Below, in pieces: positions 35,651 to 44,641 of a stretch of 64,000 nt of DNA. Numbering within the stretch: position 1 is the stretch's first letter; each line of letters opens with the position of its first letter. The position numbers and the translations under genes were made by a program. A model generated the notes under the pieces. It made no database searches, was not told the DNA's origin, and worked only from the letters and a program-made list of their open reading frames with translations. Origin of the DNA: Soonwooa sp032062245 (GTDB lineage: Bacteria > Bacteroidota > Bacteroidia > Flavobacteriales > Weeksellaceae); the NCBI RefSeq assembly GCF_032062245.1, contig NZ_DAMBQF010000011.1, positions 1 to 64,000 of the forward strand, written 5' to 3'.

Positions 35651-37324
35651 TTATTGCGGTTTGTAACTGTCTTTAAGTGTCACCGTTCTGTTAAACACCA
35701 ATTGCCCATCGGTAGATGTTTTATCTTTAATAAAGTAACCAATTCTTTGGAACTGGAAATGATCTTCAGTTGTTGCATCTTTCAAACTTGGCTCTCCAAA
35801 ACCATTTTGAACCTTCAAAGATTCTGGATTGATAAAGTTAAGGAAATCAACATCTTTCTCCGCATCAGGTTGCTCAACCGTAAACAATCTATCGTAGATA
35901 TTCACTTTAATTGGTAACGCATGTTTTGCAGAAACCCAATGTAAAGTACCTTTTACTTTTCTTTGACTAGCTTCGGTTCCGCTTCCAGAACGGCTATCTT
36001 CGTCGTAAGTTGCAAAGATTGTTGTGATGTTACCATCAGCATCTTTCTCCACGCGATTCGCTTTGATGATGTAAGCTGCTTTCAGACGAACTTCGTTACC
36101 TAGGCTTAATCTAAAGAATTTCTTTGGTGCTTCTTCCATAAAATCTTCACGCTCGATGTAGATTTCTCTTGAGAAAGGCACTTGACGTGTTCCAGCGTTT
36201 TCGTCTTCAGGATTATTTTCAGTTTCTAAAAACTCTTCTTTATCTTCAGGATAGTTTTCTATCACCAATTTCACAGGATCAACAACCGCCATAACACGGG
36301 TTGCTACTTTGTTAAGATCTTCTCTAACGAAGAATTCTAACAACTGAATTTCGATAAGGTTTTCACGTTTTGCAACACCTACTCTATCAATAAAGTTACG
36401 AATCGCATTTGCTGTATAACCTTTTCTACGAAGTCCAGAAATAGTTGGCATTCTTGGATCATCCCAACCAGTGGTAACGCCTTCTGCTACTAATCTTTGT
36501 AATTTACGTTTTGATGTAATCATGTATGACACATTCATACGTGCAAACTCACGTTGTTTTGGTGCAACTTTAGAAGTATCATATACTTGATCCAAATACC
36601 ATTCGTAAAGTGGACGGTGATTTTCGAATTCTAAAGAACATAACGAATGCGAAACTTGCTCTAGATAATCACTTTCACCATGTGCCCAATCGTACATTGG
36701 ATAGATCTTCCAAGTATCTCCAGTACGGTGATGCGCACGTTTTAGGATACGATACATAACAGGATCGCGCATGTTCATGTTAGGAGAATTCATATCGATT
36801 TTTGCACGAAGACTCATCGCGCCTTCTTCGAATTCGCCATTCTTCATACGCTCGAAAAGATCAAGACTTTCTTCAATTGGACGATTACGATAAGGTGATT
36901 CTACACCATCTTCGAAAGGTGTCTTTCTTTGCGCAGTAATATCTTCTGATGATTGCTCATCAACATAAGCTTTCCCTTCTTTGATCAAAGTTACAGCCCA
37001 ATCATACAATTGCTGGAAGTAGTCAGAAGCATAACGCTCTTCTGCCCAGTTAAATCCAAGCCACTTCACATCTTCTCTGATAGAATCTACGAATTCTTGC
37101 TCCTCCTTCTCTGGGTTGGTGTCATCAAATCTTAAATTAACTGGTGCTCCATAACGCAATCCAAGACCAAAATTGATACAAATAGCTTTTGTATGACCAA
37201 TATGAAGATAACCATTAGGCTCTGGCGGAAAACGGAATCTCAACTTGTCCTTTCCTAAACCATTAGCCAAATCATCTTCAATAATTTGCTCTAAAAAGTT
37301 AAGTGATTTTTTTTCTTCTTCCAT
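35651..37324 (-). CDS. glnS: Glutamine--tRNA ligase
   Basis: The product is 557 residues, the usual bacterial GlnRS length. The HIGH motif is FPPEPNGYLHIGHTKAICI near residue 35, and the class I second motif is in MITSKRKLQRLV near 270. GTRQVPFSREIYIEREDFME belongs to the anticodon-binding beta barrels. Direct charging of tRNA-Gln means the amidotransferase route is not required for this tRNA. The TAAATTTG box is 20 bases upstream. Confidence 0.97.
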   Translation of the reverse strand: MEEEKKSLNFLEQIIEDDLANGLGKDKLRFRFPPEPNGYLHIGHTKAICINFGLGLRYGAPVNLRFDDTNPEKEEQEFVDSIREDVKWLGFNWAEERYASDYFQQLYDWAVTLIKEGKAYVDEQSSEDITAQRKTPFEDGVESPYRNRPIEESLDLFERMKNGEFEEGAMSLRAKIDMNSPNMNMRDPVMYRILKRAHHRTGDTWKIYPMYDWAHGESDYLEQVSHSLCSLEFENHRPLYEWYLDQVYDTSKVAPKQREFARMNVSYMITSKRKLQRLVAEGVTTGWDDPRMPTISGLRRKGYTANAIRNFIDRVGVAKRENLIEIQLLEFFVREDLNKVATRVMAVVDPVKLVIENYPEDKEEFLETENNPEDENAGTRQVPFSREIYIEREDFMEEAPKKFFRLSLGNEVRLKAAYIIKANRVEKDADGNITTIFATYDEDSRSGSGTEASQRKVKGTLHWVSAKHALPIKVNIYDRLFTVEQPDAEKDVDFLNFINPESLKVQNGFGEPSLKDATTEDHFQFQRIGYFIKDKTSTDGQLVFNRTVTLKDSYKPQ

Positions 37325-37344
37325 AAAGTTGTATAATGAGAAAG

Positions 37345-37352
37345 CAAATTTA
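37345..37352 (-). promoter_or_regulatory. -7 box for glnS
   Basis: The minus strand reads TAAATTTG, 20 bases before the glnS ATG. Confidence 0.55.
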
Positions 37353-37522
37353 AGACTTTTAGTGATAAAACTTGCTATATCGATACTTCGATTGTATTTA
37401 GAATCGCTTAAAGTCCAATTCCTGATTTAATTTTAAATTAACATCTATTTAATAATAAGCATAATAAATTAGGATAGATATTAATTTTATGTAAACTACT
37501 TAAAATTCAATTCAATTTTTAT

Positions 37523-37530
37523 TAATTTTG
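37523..37530 (+). promoter_or_regulatory. -7 box for the two-component operon
   Basis: TAATTTTG matches TAnnTTTG, 19 bases before the response regulator ATG. Confidence 0.55.
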
Positions 37531-37549
37531 AGAAACATAAAATCTAAAA

Positions 37550-38227
37550 ATGAATCGTAAAAAAATCCTTTTGGTTGATGATGAACAGGACATTCTTGAA
37601 ATGTTATCATACAACTTAGAAAAAGAAGGTTACCAAGTCCACACCGCGTCCAATGGGCAGGAAGGCATCTCCAAAGCAAAAGAAATCATCCCAGATCTTA
37701 TACTTCTAGACGTAATGATGCCAGAAAAAGACGGCATCGAAACTTGTCAAGAAATGCGTCAAATAAAAGAATTACAAAAAACTTTAATCGTTTTCTTATC
37801 AGCAAGAAGTGAAGAATTTTCTCAACTTGCAGGTTACCAAGCTGGTGCCAACGATTATATTATTAAAGTTATTAAACCAAAAGTTTTGGTATCAAAAGTG
37901 GCTGCGCTTCTTCAACTAGGTGCAAAAGCTAACGAAAATACCAATTATATCGAGCTTGGCGATTTAATCATCGATAAAGATAACTTCAAAGTAACGAAGG
38001 CTAACGAAGAGTTTTTACTTCCTAAAAAAGAGTTTGACCTTTTATTTTTATTAGCTTCTAATACGGACAAAGTTTTTAAAAGAGAAGAAATTCTTGAGAA
38101 AGTTTGGGGTAACGACGTTATCGTGGGCGAACGTACAATTGATGTACACATCCGAAGACTTCGCGAAAAGTTAGGTATCAACAGCATACAAACTCTAAAA
38201 GGAATTGGATATAAATTGGTTGTGTAG
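37550..38227 (+). CDS. OmpR/PhoB-family response regulator
   Basis: The product is 225 residues. The receiver domain has the acidic pair DD at 10-11, phosphoacceptor Asp54 in LILLDVMMPEKDG, Ser84 in FLSARSEEF and Lys106. Lys106 is followed by Val where Pro is usual. The C-terminal winged helix contains RTIDVHIRRLREKLG and LKGIGYKLV. It is followed after 73 bases by a histidine kinase and probably works with it. The layout resembles PhoB-PhoR, but nothing in the window links it to phosphate. Confidence 0.93.
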   Translation: MNRKKILLVDDEQDILEMLSYNLEKEGYQVHTASNGQEGISKAKEIIPDLILLDVMMPEKDGIETCQEMRQIKELQKTLIVFLSARSEEFSQLAGYQAGANDYIIKVIKPKVLVSKVAALLQLGAKANENTNYIELGDLIIDKDNFKVTKANEEFLLPKKEFDLLFLLASNTDKVFKREEILEKVWGNDVIVGERTIDVHIRRLREKLGINSIQTLKGIGYKLVV

Positions 38228-38300
38228 ACAATTATTTTTATTAAAATGTAAATAAGCTATAAGATTTTCTAACGAAAATCTTTTTTTATAAATTTATCTC

Positions 38301-39362
38301 ATGTATTCTACTCCAAAAAGGAACTTCAAACTGAACTGGGTTTCGGCTTTAGCCTCATTTGTGTTGGTTGCCATAATCGGCACAGTTATTTCGATTTTTC
38401 AAGCTAAAACCCACGACCAATATTTCAAAACTAGAGATTTTAATATCTTCATTGTTTTCACCTTGACTTTGGTGATGATTCTTAATTATTACATCCTCGA
38501 GTTTTTATTTAATTATAATAGTAAAAAACAAATTCGACGTATCAAAAAGATACTTCCAGACAACTTTATCCTCGATCATGAACCCGATCTTAGTTTGAAA
38601 GAATTCGGAGAACGTGTAACCTTGATGAGCACGCAAAACGACTTCGAAATGGATATGATGAAGGAAATGGAAAACTTCCGAAAAGAATATGTCGGGAACG
38701 TTTCTCATGAATTAAAAACGCCTTTATTCTCCATCCAAGGTTATGTGTCGACTTTGCTAGACGGCGGTGTAGAAGATCTTAATATCCGAGACAAATATCT
38801 GCAACGCATCGATAGTTCTGTAGAGCGGCTTCTTAACATTGTTAAAGATTTGGATATGATTAACCGCTTCGAAGCTGGCCAAATTGAATTAAATCTTATC
38901 AGTTTTGACATCAACGAATTGGTGGAAGAAGTGTTCGATCTCCTTGATCTAGAAGCCAACAGACATCTTATGAAGCTTGAATTACAAAGTACTCAGAAAA
39001 AGCTATTGGTACACGCGGACAAAAATAAAATATCGCAAGTCTTTACCAACCTTGTCTCTAACGCTATAAAATATGCAAACCGCGAAGGCGCAAGAATTAT
39101 TGTAACGACCAAAGAGGAAGCCAAATTTATCTCTATCACCGTGGAAGACAATGGGATGGGAATAAAACCAGAAAATCTTACAAGGATTTTTGAACGTTTC
39201 TATCGTGTCGAAGCCAGCCGTAATCGTAAAGATGGCGGATCTGGACTTGGACTAGCAATTGTGAAACACATCTTGGAAGCACATCACCAGAACATTACTG
39301 TAGAAAGCGCTTATCTTAGTGGAACAAAATTTAAATTTAGATTAGAAAAATCTTCTTTGTAA
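38301..39362 (+). CDS. Sensor histidine kinase
   Basis: The product is 353 residues. Two transmembrane helices (about 13-32 and 48-70) enclose a very short periplasmic loop, so the signal may be sensed in the membrane. The H-box is VGNVSHELKTPLFSIQGYV with His136. The catalytic domain has the N-box (ISQVFTNLVSNAIKYAN), G1 (VEDNGMGIKPENL), F-box (IFERFYRVEASR) and G2 (GGSGLGLAIVKHI). It is the partner of the upstream regulator and PhoR-like in sequence style. Confidence 0.93.
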   Translation: MYSTPKRNFKLNWVSALASFVLVAIIGTVISIFQAKTHDQYFKTRDFNIFIVFTLTLVMILNYYILEFLFNYNSKKQIRRIKKILPDNFILDHEPDLSLKEFGERVTLMSTQNDFEMDMMKEMENFRKEYVGNVSHELKTPLFSIQGYVSTLLDGGVEDLNIRDKYLQRIDSSVERLLNIVKDLDMINRFEAGQIELNLISFDINELVEEVFDLLDLEANRHLMKLELQSTQKKLLVHADKNKISQVFTNLVSNAIKYANREGARIIVTTKEEAKFISITVEDNGMGIKPENLTRIFERFYRVEASRNRKDGGSGLGLAIVKHILEAHHQNITVESAYLSGTKFKFRLEKSSL

Positions 39363-39492
39363 TATCAAAAAAAATATTAGTTTTAGAGCAGAAATACTTG
39401 CAAAAATTTGAAGGTTGAGAAGGGCTAAAATTTAATAAAATATTTTATTAAAAAAAGTATTTTTTTTGGCTTTTATCCTTTCTCAATTGTCA

Positions 39493-39500
39493 TATATTTG
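39493..39500 (+). promoter_or_regulatory. -7 box for the pRiA4b-type gene
   Basis: TATATTTG matches TAnnTTTG, 42 bases before the ATG. A TTTG lies 24 bases further upstream. Confidence 0.55.
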
Positions 39501-39541
39501 CAGCAAAATAATTGTAAAAGTAGATTTTAGAAGAGAAAAAA

Positions 39542-40123
39542 ATGGTTTACAAGATAAGAGTTATTTTAGATGCAAAAGAGAGCATCTTTAGAGACATCGA
39601 GATCAAGGACAAACAAACTTTATGGAATTTGCACTTAGGAATCAAAAGTGCTTTCAGTCTTTCGGGGGAAGAACTTTCTAGCTTTTATTTTTCTGATGAA
39701 GAGTGGTCCGAAGGTAGAGCCGTACCATTGGAAGATATGAGCGAAGAAGGCGATGGCGAGATTATGTCTGACGTGTATGTCAACGAAGGATTCACACAAA
39801 AAGGTGACAAGATGAGATTCCAATACGGATTCTTAGATCTTTGGGAATTTTTCTGTGAATTGATTGACGTTACCGAAGAAAAACCTGCTGTTAATTACCC
39901 AATTACTGTGTACAGATTCGGAAATGTTCCTTTAAAAGCACCTAGCAAAAATGGCGTTTCTGGAGGATCTTCAAAAAAATCTGCAATACCTTTTATGGAT
40001 GATGATTTTGGGTTCGAAGATGATTTCAAATCAGCTAACTTCGATGACGCAGACGAATTCGGAGATGATGACGAGGAAGAAGAAGGATACAATGACGATA
40101 TCTTCGAAGATGACGAAGATTAA
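39542..40123 (+). CDS. Plasmid pRiA4b ORF-3-like protein with acidic tail
   Basis: The product is 193 residues. The N-terminal part (MVYKIRVILDAKESIFRDIEI, then DKQTLWNLHLGIKSAF) resembles the pRiA4b ORF-3/TnpR-passenger fold. The last 45 residues are almost all Asp, Glu and Phe (DDDFGFEDDF, DEFGDDDEEEEG). In spite of the family name there is no transposase here, and chromosomal copies are common in flavobacteria. Function is unknown. It ends at a terminator and stands alone. Confidence 0.8.
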   Translation: MVYKIRVILDAKESIFRDIEIKDKQTLWNLHLGIKSAFSLSGEELSSFYFSDEEWSEGRAVPLEDMSEEGDGEIMSDVYVNEGFTQKGDKMRFQYGFLDLWEFFCELIDVTEEKPAVNYPITVYRFGNVPLKAPSKNGVSGGSSKKSAIPFMDDDFGFEDDFKSANFDDADEFGDDDEEEEGYNDDIFEDDED

Positions 40124-40145
40124 TCAAAAATCGAAATAAATAATT

Positions 40146-40166
40146 AGCCTGATGTTGAGTCAGGCT
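40146..40166 (+). terminator. Terminator after the pRiA4b-type gene
   Basis: AGCCTGA and TCAGGCT form a 7-bp stem with loop TGTTGAG, then T6. Confidence 0.85.
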
Positions 40167-40179
40167 TTTTTATTTTGTT

Positions 40180-40187
40180 TATTTTTG
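40180..40187 (+). promoter_or_regulatory. -7 box for the GH13 lipoprotein gene
   Basis: TATTTTTG lies 17 bases before the ATG. The nearest -33-like TTG is in the loop of the preceding terminator, 22 bases upstream. Confidence 0.5.
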
Positions 40188-40203
40188 AATAAATAAAAAT
40201 TTA

Positions 40204-41553
40204 ATGAAGAAGATTTTATTGCTTGGTATTGCCTTATCAGCAATTGCTTGCACAACTCAAACCAAAACAAAAACACAGATGACACAACCCCAAGAGTGGA
40301 AACATACAACCAATATCTACGAAATCAACACGCGACAATATTCGAAGGAAGGGACTTTCAAAGCGGTTGAAAAAGATCTTCCACGACTAAAAGCGATGGG
40401 TGTTAAAACCATTTGGTTTATGCCGATTACGCCAATCGCTCAACAGAACAAAAAAGGGACTCTTGGTAGTCCTTATGCAGCGCAAGATTATACAAGTATT
40501 AATCCTGAGTTTGGGACTTTACAAGATTTCAAAGATGTGGTTAACAAAGCGCATAGTTTGGGATTAAATGTCATTATCGATTGGGTGGCAAATCACACAG
40601 GTTGGGATCACGTTTGGACCAAATCTAATCCTGATTTTTATCTAAAAGATCCTGACGGAAAATTCCATATTGCGGAAGGTATGGACGATATTATCGAACT
40701 CGATTTTAAAAATCCAAACATGCGTCAAGCGATGATCGACGCGATGAAATATTGGGTTAAAGAAACCAATATTGATGGATTCCGTTGCGACCTTGCTAGT
40801 TGGGTAGAAGTTGACTTTTGGCAACAAGCACGTCCTGAAGTTGAAAAATTAAAACCACTTTTTTGGTTGGGCGAATTTGATGAGTTGGACACACCAGAAT
40901 ACGGAAAAGTCTTTGACGCCAGCTATTCTTGGAAGTGGATGCATCTAACTAAAGATTATTATCAGAAAAAATTACCACTTCAGGATCTTAAAAACTTACT
41001 GCAACAATATTCTAACATTGGCGACAATTCGATGCGCGCGTGGTTCACGACCAATCATGATGAAAATACTTGGAATGGTACCGAATACGAAAAATATGGC
41101 GACCTTGCTCCTGCCCTTGCTGTTTTTTCAGCAACTTGGAATGGCGTTCCGTTGTTGTACAACGGGCAAGAATTACCTTTAAAAACAAAACGTCTTGAGT
41201 TTTTCGAAAAAGATACAATCCCATGGACTGGGCAAAACGCTTTGAATGATTTTTATAAAACTTTGTTAAATTTAAAATCAGAAAATCCTGCGCTTCGCGG
41301 TGGCGATTCCAATGTTACAACCTACTGGATCGAGACTTCCGCTAACGACAAAATCCTTGCCTATCAACGCAAGAATGACAATCGTGAAGTTTTGGTTTTA
41401 CTAAATATGTCGGCTGATAATGTAGAGTTTAATATCCAAGGGAAAGAAGTTGAAGGCCAGTACAAAAATGTCTTTACACAATCGCCACAAGCCTTAATGG
41501 ATGGTAGCCTACTTGCATTAAAAGCTTATGATTACTTGGTTTTTGAAAAATAA
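40204..41553 (+). CDS. GH13 alpha-amylase family lipoprotein
   Basis: The product is 449 residues. The lipoprotein signal is MKKILLLGIALSAIAC (Cys16). The catalytic barrel has the GH13 motifs DWVANHT (126-132), GFRCDLASWV with nucleophile Asp196, WLGEFDE with acid Glu224, and FTTNHDENTW with Asp286. There is a small C-terminal beta domain. The enzyme is predicted to act on alpha-glucans at the cell surface or in the periplasm. Substrate specificity cannot be read off. There is no SusC/SusD pair nearby, so it is not part of a polysaccharide utilisation locus. Confidence 0.92.
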   Translation: MKKILLLGIALSAIACTTQTKTKTQMTQPQEWKHTTNIYEINTRQYSKEGTFKAVEKDLPRLKAMGVKTIWFMPITPIAQQNKKGTLGSPYAAQDYTSINPEFGTLQDFKDVVNKAHSLGLNVIIDWVANHTGWDHVWTKSNPDFYLKDPDGKFHIAEGMDDIIELDFKNPNMRQAMIDAMKYWVKETNIDGFRCDLASWVEVDFWQQARPEVEKLKPLFWLGEFDELDTPEYGKVFDASYSWKWMHLTKDYYQKKLPLQDLKNLLQQYSNIGDNSMRAWFTTNHDENTWNGTEYEKYGDLAPALAVFSATWNGVPLLYNGQELPLKTKRLEFFEKDTIPWTGQNALNDFYKTLLNLKSENPALRGGDSNVTTYWIETSANDKILAYQRKNDNREVLVLLNMSADNVEFNIQGKEVEGQYKNVFTQSPQALMDGSLLALKAYDYLVFEK

Positions 41554-41559
41554 TTTTAT

Positions 41560-41856
41560 TTAAATCACATTTAAAAATAAAAAAGGAGCGTTGATTGTAA
41601 CGTTCCTTTTTGGTTTATAAAAATTATAAATTTTCGATGCTATCGAAATAGACTTTTCACCTTTTAAGTTTTCTAACTCATTACCATAATTAAAATATTG
41701 AAACATCAGTTGCGGCAAACAAAGTTCGAAATTTGGATTATCAGTTTTAGCATCGAATTCCATATCGCCAATATTTGCAGGATATTTTGAAAGCACTTTT
41801 TCACTTTGGCAGCTAAAAAGTAGCGGAATCAAAAATAGAAATAAGCTTTTCTTCAT
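41560..41856 (-). CDS. Small lipoprotein, probably 3'-truncated
   Basis: The ORF encodes 98 residues. It starts MKKSLFLFLIPLLFSC (lipobox, Cys16) and continues with SKYPANIGDMEFDAKTDNP. From memory, this opening belongs to a longer family of lipoproteins of flavobacteria. The reading frame ends only after passing through a terminator-like hairpin (41581-41610), so the last 10-15 residues are probably not original. The body seems to stop near GEKSISIASK. It may be a decayed gene or a short family member. Confidence 0.5.
   Translation of the reverse strand: MKKSLFLFLIPLLFSCQSEKVLSKYPANIGDMEFDAKTDNPNFELCLPQLMFQYFNYGNELENLKGEKSISIASKIYNFYKPKRNVTINAPFLFLNVI
41581..41610. terminator. Hairpin at the convergent ends of the GH13 and small lipoprotein genes
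   Basis: AAAAGGA-g-CGTT and AACG-t-TCCTTTT form an interrupted stem with T runs on both strands. It lies inside the 3' end of the minus-strand ORF at 41560. Confidence 0.75.
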
Positions 41857-41876
41857 TTAATTTAAAAAATAAAAAA

Positions 41877-42833
41877 TTATCGCGTCAACTTGTTAAGGTC
41901 GATGAGAAGATAATTGATATTTTGGTTAATCGTTCTGGTTGCCGATTGCATTTGGTTAAGCATCGCCGCACGATTGTTAAGTGCCTCGTTGTCGTACTTT
42001 CCGCCATCATTAAAGATCGGAGAAGCATTGGCCGCATCCACATCACCCTCGAATTGATACATAATCCAGCGTTGCTTCATATTCTGTATAATCGAGTGTT
42101 CATTAAGATTCGAAAATTTTTTCTCAGTATACATATACCAAATAAAAGGAGGAAAATTTCGCGACTGTAGTTTCTCTTGCCAAATATCACGAAGGATATT
42201 TCGAGCATGGATAAACTCGACTTTCTTACCTTTCGGATTGAGTAGAGCAAGACCAAAACCTGCACCAATAAGACCGCCACCAATATCAATAGCTTTGTCC
42301 CAACCATCACTTTTTACAAATCCACCAGCTAAAGAACCAAGCGCTCCAACAGCGATAGAATAGACTATCATTTTGTTATTTTTCTTGCTATTAAGACTAC
42401 TCACATAATTTGCCATTTGTGCAACGCGTTCGCCTTCGCAGTCAAATTCGGCAGCAACAGCATCTACTTCACCTAGCGCTAATGTAATTTTGCCATCTAT
42501 TTTATCCTTAATTTTCATGATTTTAAGTTGTGACTCGATGCTTGTATCTTTTTTTAATTCTAAAATTTTTTCAACATCATCAAGTGAGTTTAAGGCATTA
42601 AGAATCAAAATACTTTGTTGGTTAAAAACGGATCTAAGATGTTGTTTTTCATTAAGTAACGAATCCGAATTAACATGAAGATTAACCTTCTCGTAGTCAT
42701 AATTGGTTGGCGCTTTGCAATAACTATCGCGAAGGATAATGATATTGGCGTTAATATTTTTAGTCTTTTGCGTTGTACAAGAGTTAAGCCCAACAATGAC
42801 AAAAGCTAGTAATAATGCGTAGTTTTTCATCAT
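41877..42833 (-). CDS. Unknown lipoprotein with glycine-rich membrane segment
   Basis: The product is 318 residues from the ATG at 42833 (MMKNYALLLAFVIVGLNSC, Cys19 lipobox). The longer ORF to 42905 would put 24 charged residues before the signal and is rejected. A helical N-terminal half is followed by a glycine-zipper-like stretch at about 165-205 (GALGSLAGGFVKSDG, GGGLIGAGFGLALL). I cannot name a family. It faces a small divergent gene at 42917. Confidence 0.75.
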   Translation of the reverse strand: MMKNYALLLAFVIVGLNSCTTQKTKNINANIIILRDSYCKAPTNYDYEKVNLHVNSDSLLNEKQHLRSVFNQQSILILNALNSLDDVEKILELKKDTSIESQLKIMKIKDKIDGKITLALGEVDAVAAEFDCEGERVAQMANYVSSLNSKKNNKMIVYSIAVGALGSLAGGFVKSDGWDKAIDIGGGLIGAGFGLALLNPKGKKVEFIHARNILRDIWQEKLQSRNFPPFIWYMYTEKKFSNLNEHSIIQNMKQRWIMYQFEGDVDAANASPIFNDGGKYDNEALNNRAAMLNQMQSATRTINQNINYLLIDLNKLTR

Positions 42834-42916
42834 AAATGTATTCTTACACAAATTATAAAAAGATTTTGAATTTGTATTAAAAAAAATACTAATTTTAAAT
42901 ATCAAAAATAAGTGTT

Positions 42917-43282
42917 ATGGGAAATATTATCGTAGGGCTTATGTCTCAACAAAATGATTATCAAAATCTTAGATTTGAGTTAGAGGAATCAGGATTTCGA
43001 GATTCCGATTACATTATTTATCGTAATAATGGAGAAAACGACAGTTTTTGGGCAAGTATCTCTGCTAACAATGACCAACAGAAAAACAAAGGCGAAGAAA
43101 TTTTAAAAAAATTAGATGCAAAAAAATCTTACTATTTTAAAAATGTTGATATCGAAGATGCAAAATCTTTCGATGCGTTAAAAAAAGAAATTGGCATTCG
43201 CGCAAAATCAGAAATTCATCCAAGTCCTGATATCAGGCACAGAACACCTCATTATGGATTAAATTCTGAAATTAAATTTTAA
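42917..43282 (+). CDS. Unknown small soluble protein
   Basis: The product is 121 residues beginning MGNIIVGLMSQQNDYQNLRF and ending in a tail rich in His, Pro and Arg (EIHPSPDIRHRTPHYG). Alternating beta strands and helices (NIIVGLM, YYFKNVDIEDAKSF) suggest a compact alpha/beta fold. No known motif is visible. The gene is divergent from the lipoprotein at 41877 and ends at a bidirectional terminator. Confidence 0.75.
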   Translation: MGNIIVGLMSQQNDYQNLRFELEESGFRDSDYIIYRNNGENDSFWASISANNDQQKNKGEEILKKLDAKKSYYFKNVDIEDAKSFDALKKEIGIRAKSEIHPSPDIRHRTPHYGLNSEIKF

Positions 43283-43291
43283 AACATAAAA

Positions 43292-43317
43292 AAAGCTGCT
43301 TAACAAAAGGCAGCTTT
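43292..43317. terminator. Bidirectional terminator
   Basis: AAAGCTGC and GCAGCTTT form an 8-bp stem with a 10-base loop between convergent genes. Confidence 0.85.
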
Positions 43318-43337
43318 CTATTTTTCATTTTTAAAAA

Positions 43338-44225
43338 TTATTTAAGAGAAGTCGCTGGTAAAGGCACAAATTCGGTCTCACCAGGAACTTTGGGAAATTT
43401 TTGATCCTTCCAATCATGCTTAGCTTGTTCGATTAATTCTTTACTAGAGCTCACAAAATTCCAGTGGATGTAACGTTCTTCAGGAAAAGCTTCACCACCA
43501 AAAATATAAACTGTGGTATTTGCAGCCATTTCGAAAGAGCATAATTTGGTATCTTTCGCAATCAAAATCTGTTTTGAATCATAAGCATTTCCGTCATTTT
43601 TAATTTGACCTTCCAAAATATAAAGCGCGCTTTCACCATAAAGATGCTCACCGATATTTACCGTTTTAGACTCATCAGAATCGTTGATAATTTCAATAAA
43701 ATAAAGCGGAGTATGCACTGGCACAGGCGATTCTTTACCAAAAGCTTTACCTGCAATTAATTTTATTTTAAGACCATCTTCTTCCCAAGCAGGGATATCT
43801 TTAGCTTCGATGTGATGGAAAGTCGGCTCAGACTCTTCCAAATGTTTTGGCAAGGCAACCCAAATCTGTAAACCATGTAATTTTTTATCAGTATGACGAA
43901 GATTCTCGGGTGTTCTCTCAGAATGCGCAACACCTTTACCAGCCGTCATCCAGTTAACCGCTCCGGGCTGAATCTCAACTGCCGAACCAATGCTGTCACG
44001 ATGAAAAATCGCACCTTCAAAAAGATAAGTTAATGTGGACAAGCCAATATGCGGATGCGGCGGAACATCTATATTCTGATAATCTTTAAGCTCTGCAGGT
44101 CCCATGTGATCGATAAAAACAAATGGTCCAACGGATCTTTTTTCAATAAAAGGTAAAAGTCGTCCAACCATAAAATTTCCGATATCTGCGGCACGTTCTG
44201 GGATGATGATTCCAATATTTGACAT
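43338..44225 (-). CDS. Pirin family protein
   Basis: The product is 295 residues with two cupin domains. The N-terminal metal site is complete: PPHPHIGLSTLTYLFEG and GKGVAHSERTP supply the three histidines and one glutamate. Bacterial pirins can act as quercetin dioxygenases or redox-sensitive regulators, and neither role can be chosen here. The frameshifted GNAT gene lies upstream on the same strand with an 18-base gap. Confidence 0.93.
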   Translation of the reverse strand: MSNIGIIIPERAADIGNFMVGRLLPFIEKRSVGPFVFIDHMGPAELKDYQNIDVPPHPHIGLSTLTYLFEGAIFHRDSIGSAVEIQPGAVNWMTAGKGVAHSERTPENLRHTDKKLHGLQIWVALPKHLEESEPTFHHIEAKDIPAWEEDGLKIKLIAGKAFGKESPVPVHTPLYFIEIINDSDESKTVNIGEHLYGESALYILEGQIKNDGNAYDSKQILIAKDTKLCSFEMAANTTVYIFGGEAFPEERYIHWNFVSSSKELIEQAKHDWKDQKFPKVPGETEFVPLPATSLK

Positions 44226-44243
44226 ATTATTTTTTATTTAAAT

Positions 44244-44527
44244 TTAAGCTACAATTCTGTTCCACTCCGGATGGTTCTTAATGTATTTGACAACCAAAGG
44301 GCAAAGTGCTTTTAGTTTTTACCGCTCGCTTCTATCGCTGCAAGCGTTTTTTCAATAATCGCAGTTGACGCGCCACGACCGTGCAGAGCATCTTCCACTT
44401 CGCTATGTACTAACGTAATCGTTGCGTCACTTTCTCTATATACGATGAAAGCTTTAGCACCATCAATTTCTATTTCGTATTGTTTATCCATTTCTACTAA
44501 CGGAATATTTTCAAATTCTGGTTTCAT
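44244..44527 (-). pseudogene. GNAT-family N-acetyltransferase (YjdJ/NATD1 type), frameshifted
   Basis: The first frame gives 71 residues (MKPEFENIPLVEMDKQYEIE to AAIEASGKN) and then stops. The missing C-terminus is intact one base out of frame: LKALCPLVVKYIKNHPEW then NRIVA and a stop at 44244. Adding one A to the AAAAA run at about 44314-44319 restores one 94-residue protein, the normal family length. The cause is either a real -1 frameshift or a homopolymer sequencing error. Confidence 0.85.
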
Positions 44528-44606
44528 TTATTTTTTTATTCAAAATTAAATTAAAACAGTAACATATCAATTGATCTATGCTAATAGGAAAATTTTAAAC
44601 AAAAAA

Positions 44607-44626
44607 GACTGCCCTCTCGGACAGCC
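44607..44626 (-). terminator. Terminator of the efflux operon
   Basis: GACTGCCC-tctc-GGACAGCC can pair imperfectly (CTG-CC with GG-CAG). T6 follows on the minus strand, 16 bases beyond the outer-membrane channel gene. Confidence 0.6.
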
Positions 44627-44641
44627 CCACCACATCACATA

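Noticed and set aside
39542..40123. Mobile element suggested by the pRiA4b/TnpR-passenger family name
   Set aside because: No transposase, terminal repeats or composition shift are visible. The gene has an ordinary chromosomal promoter and terminator.
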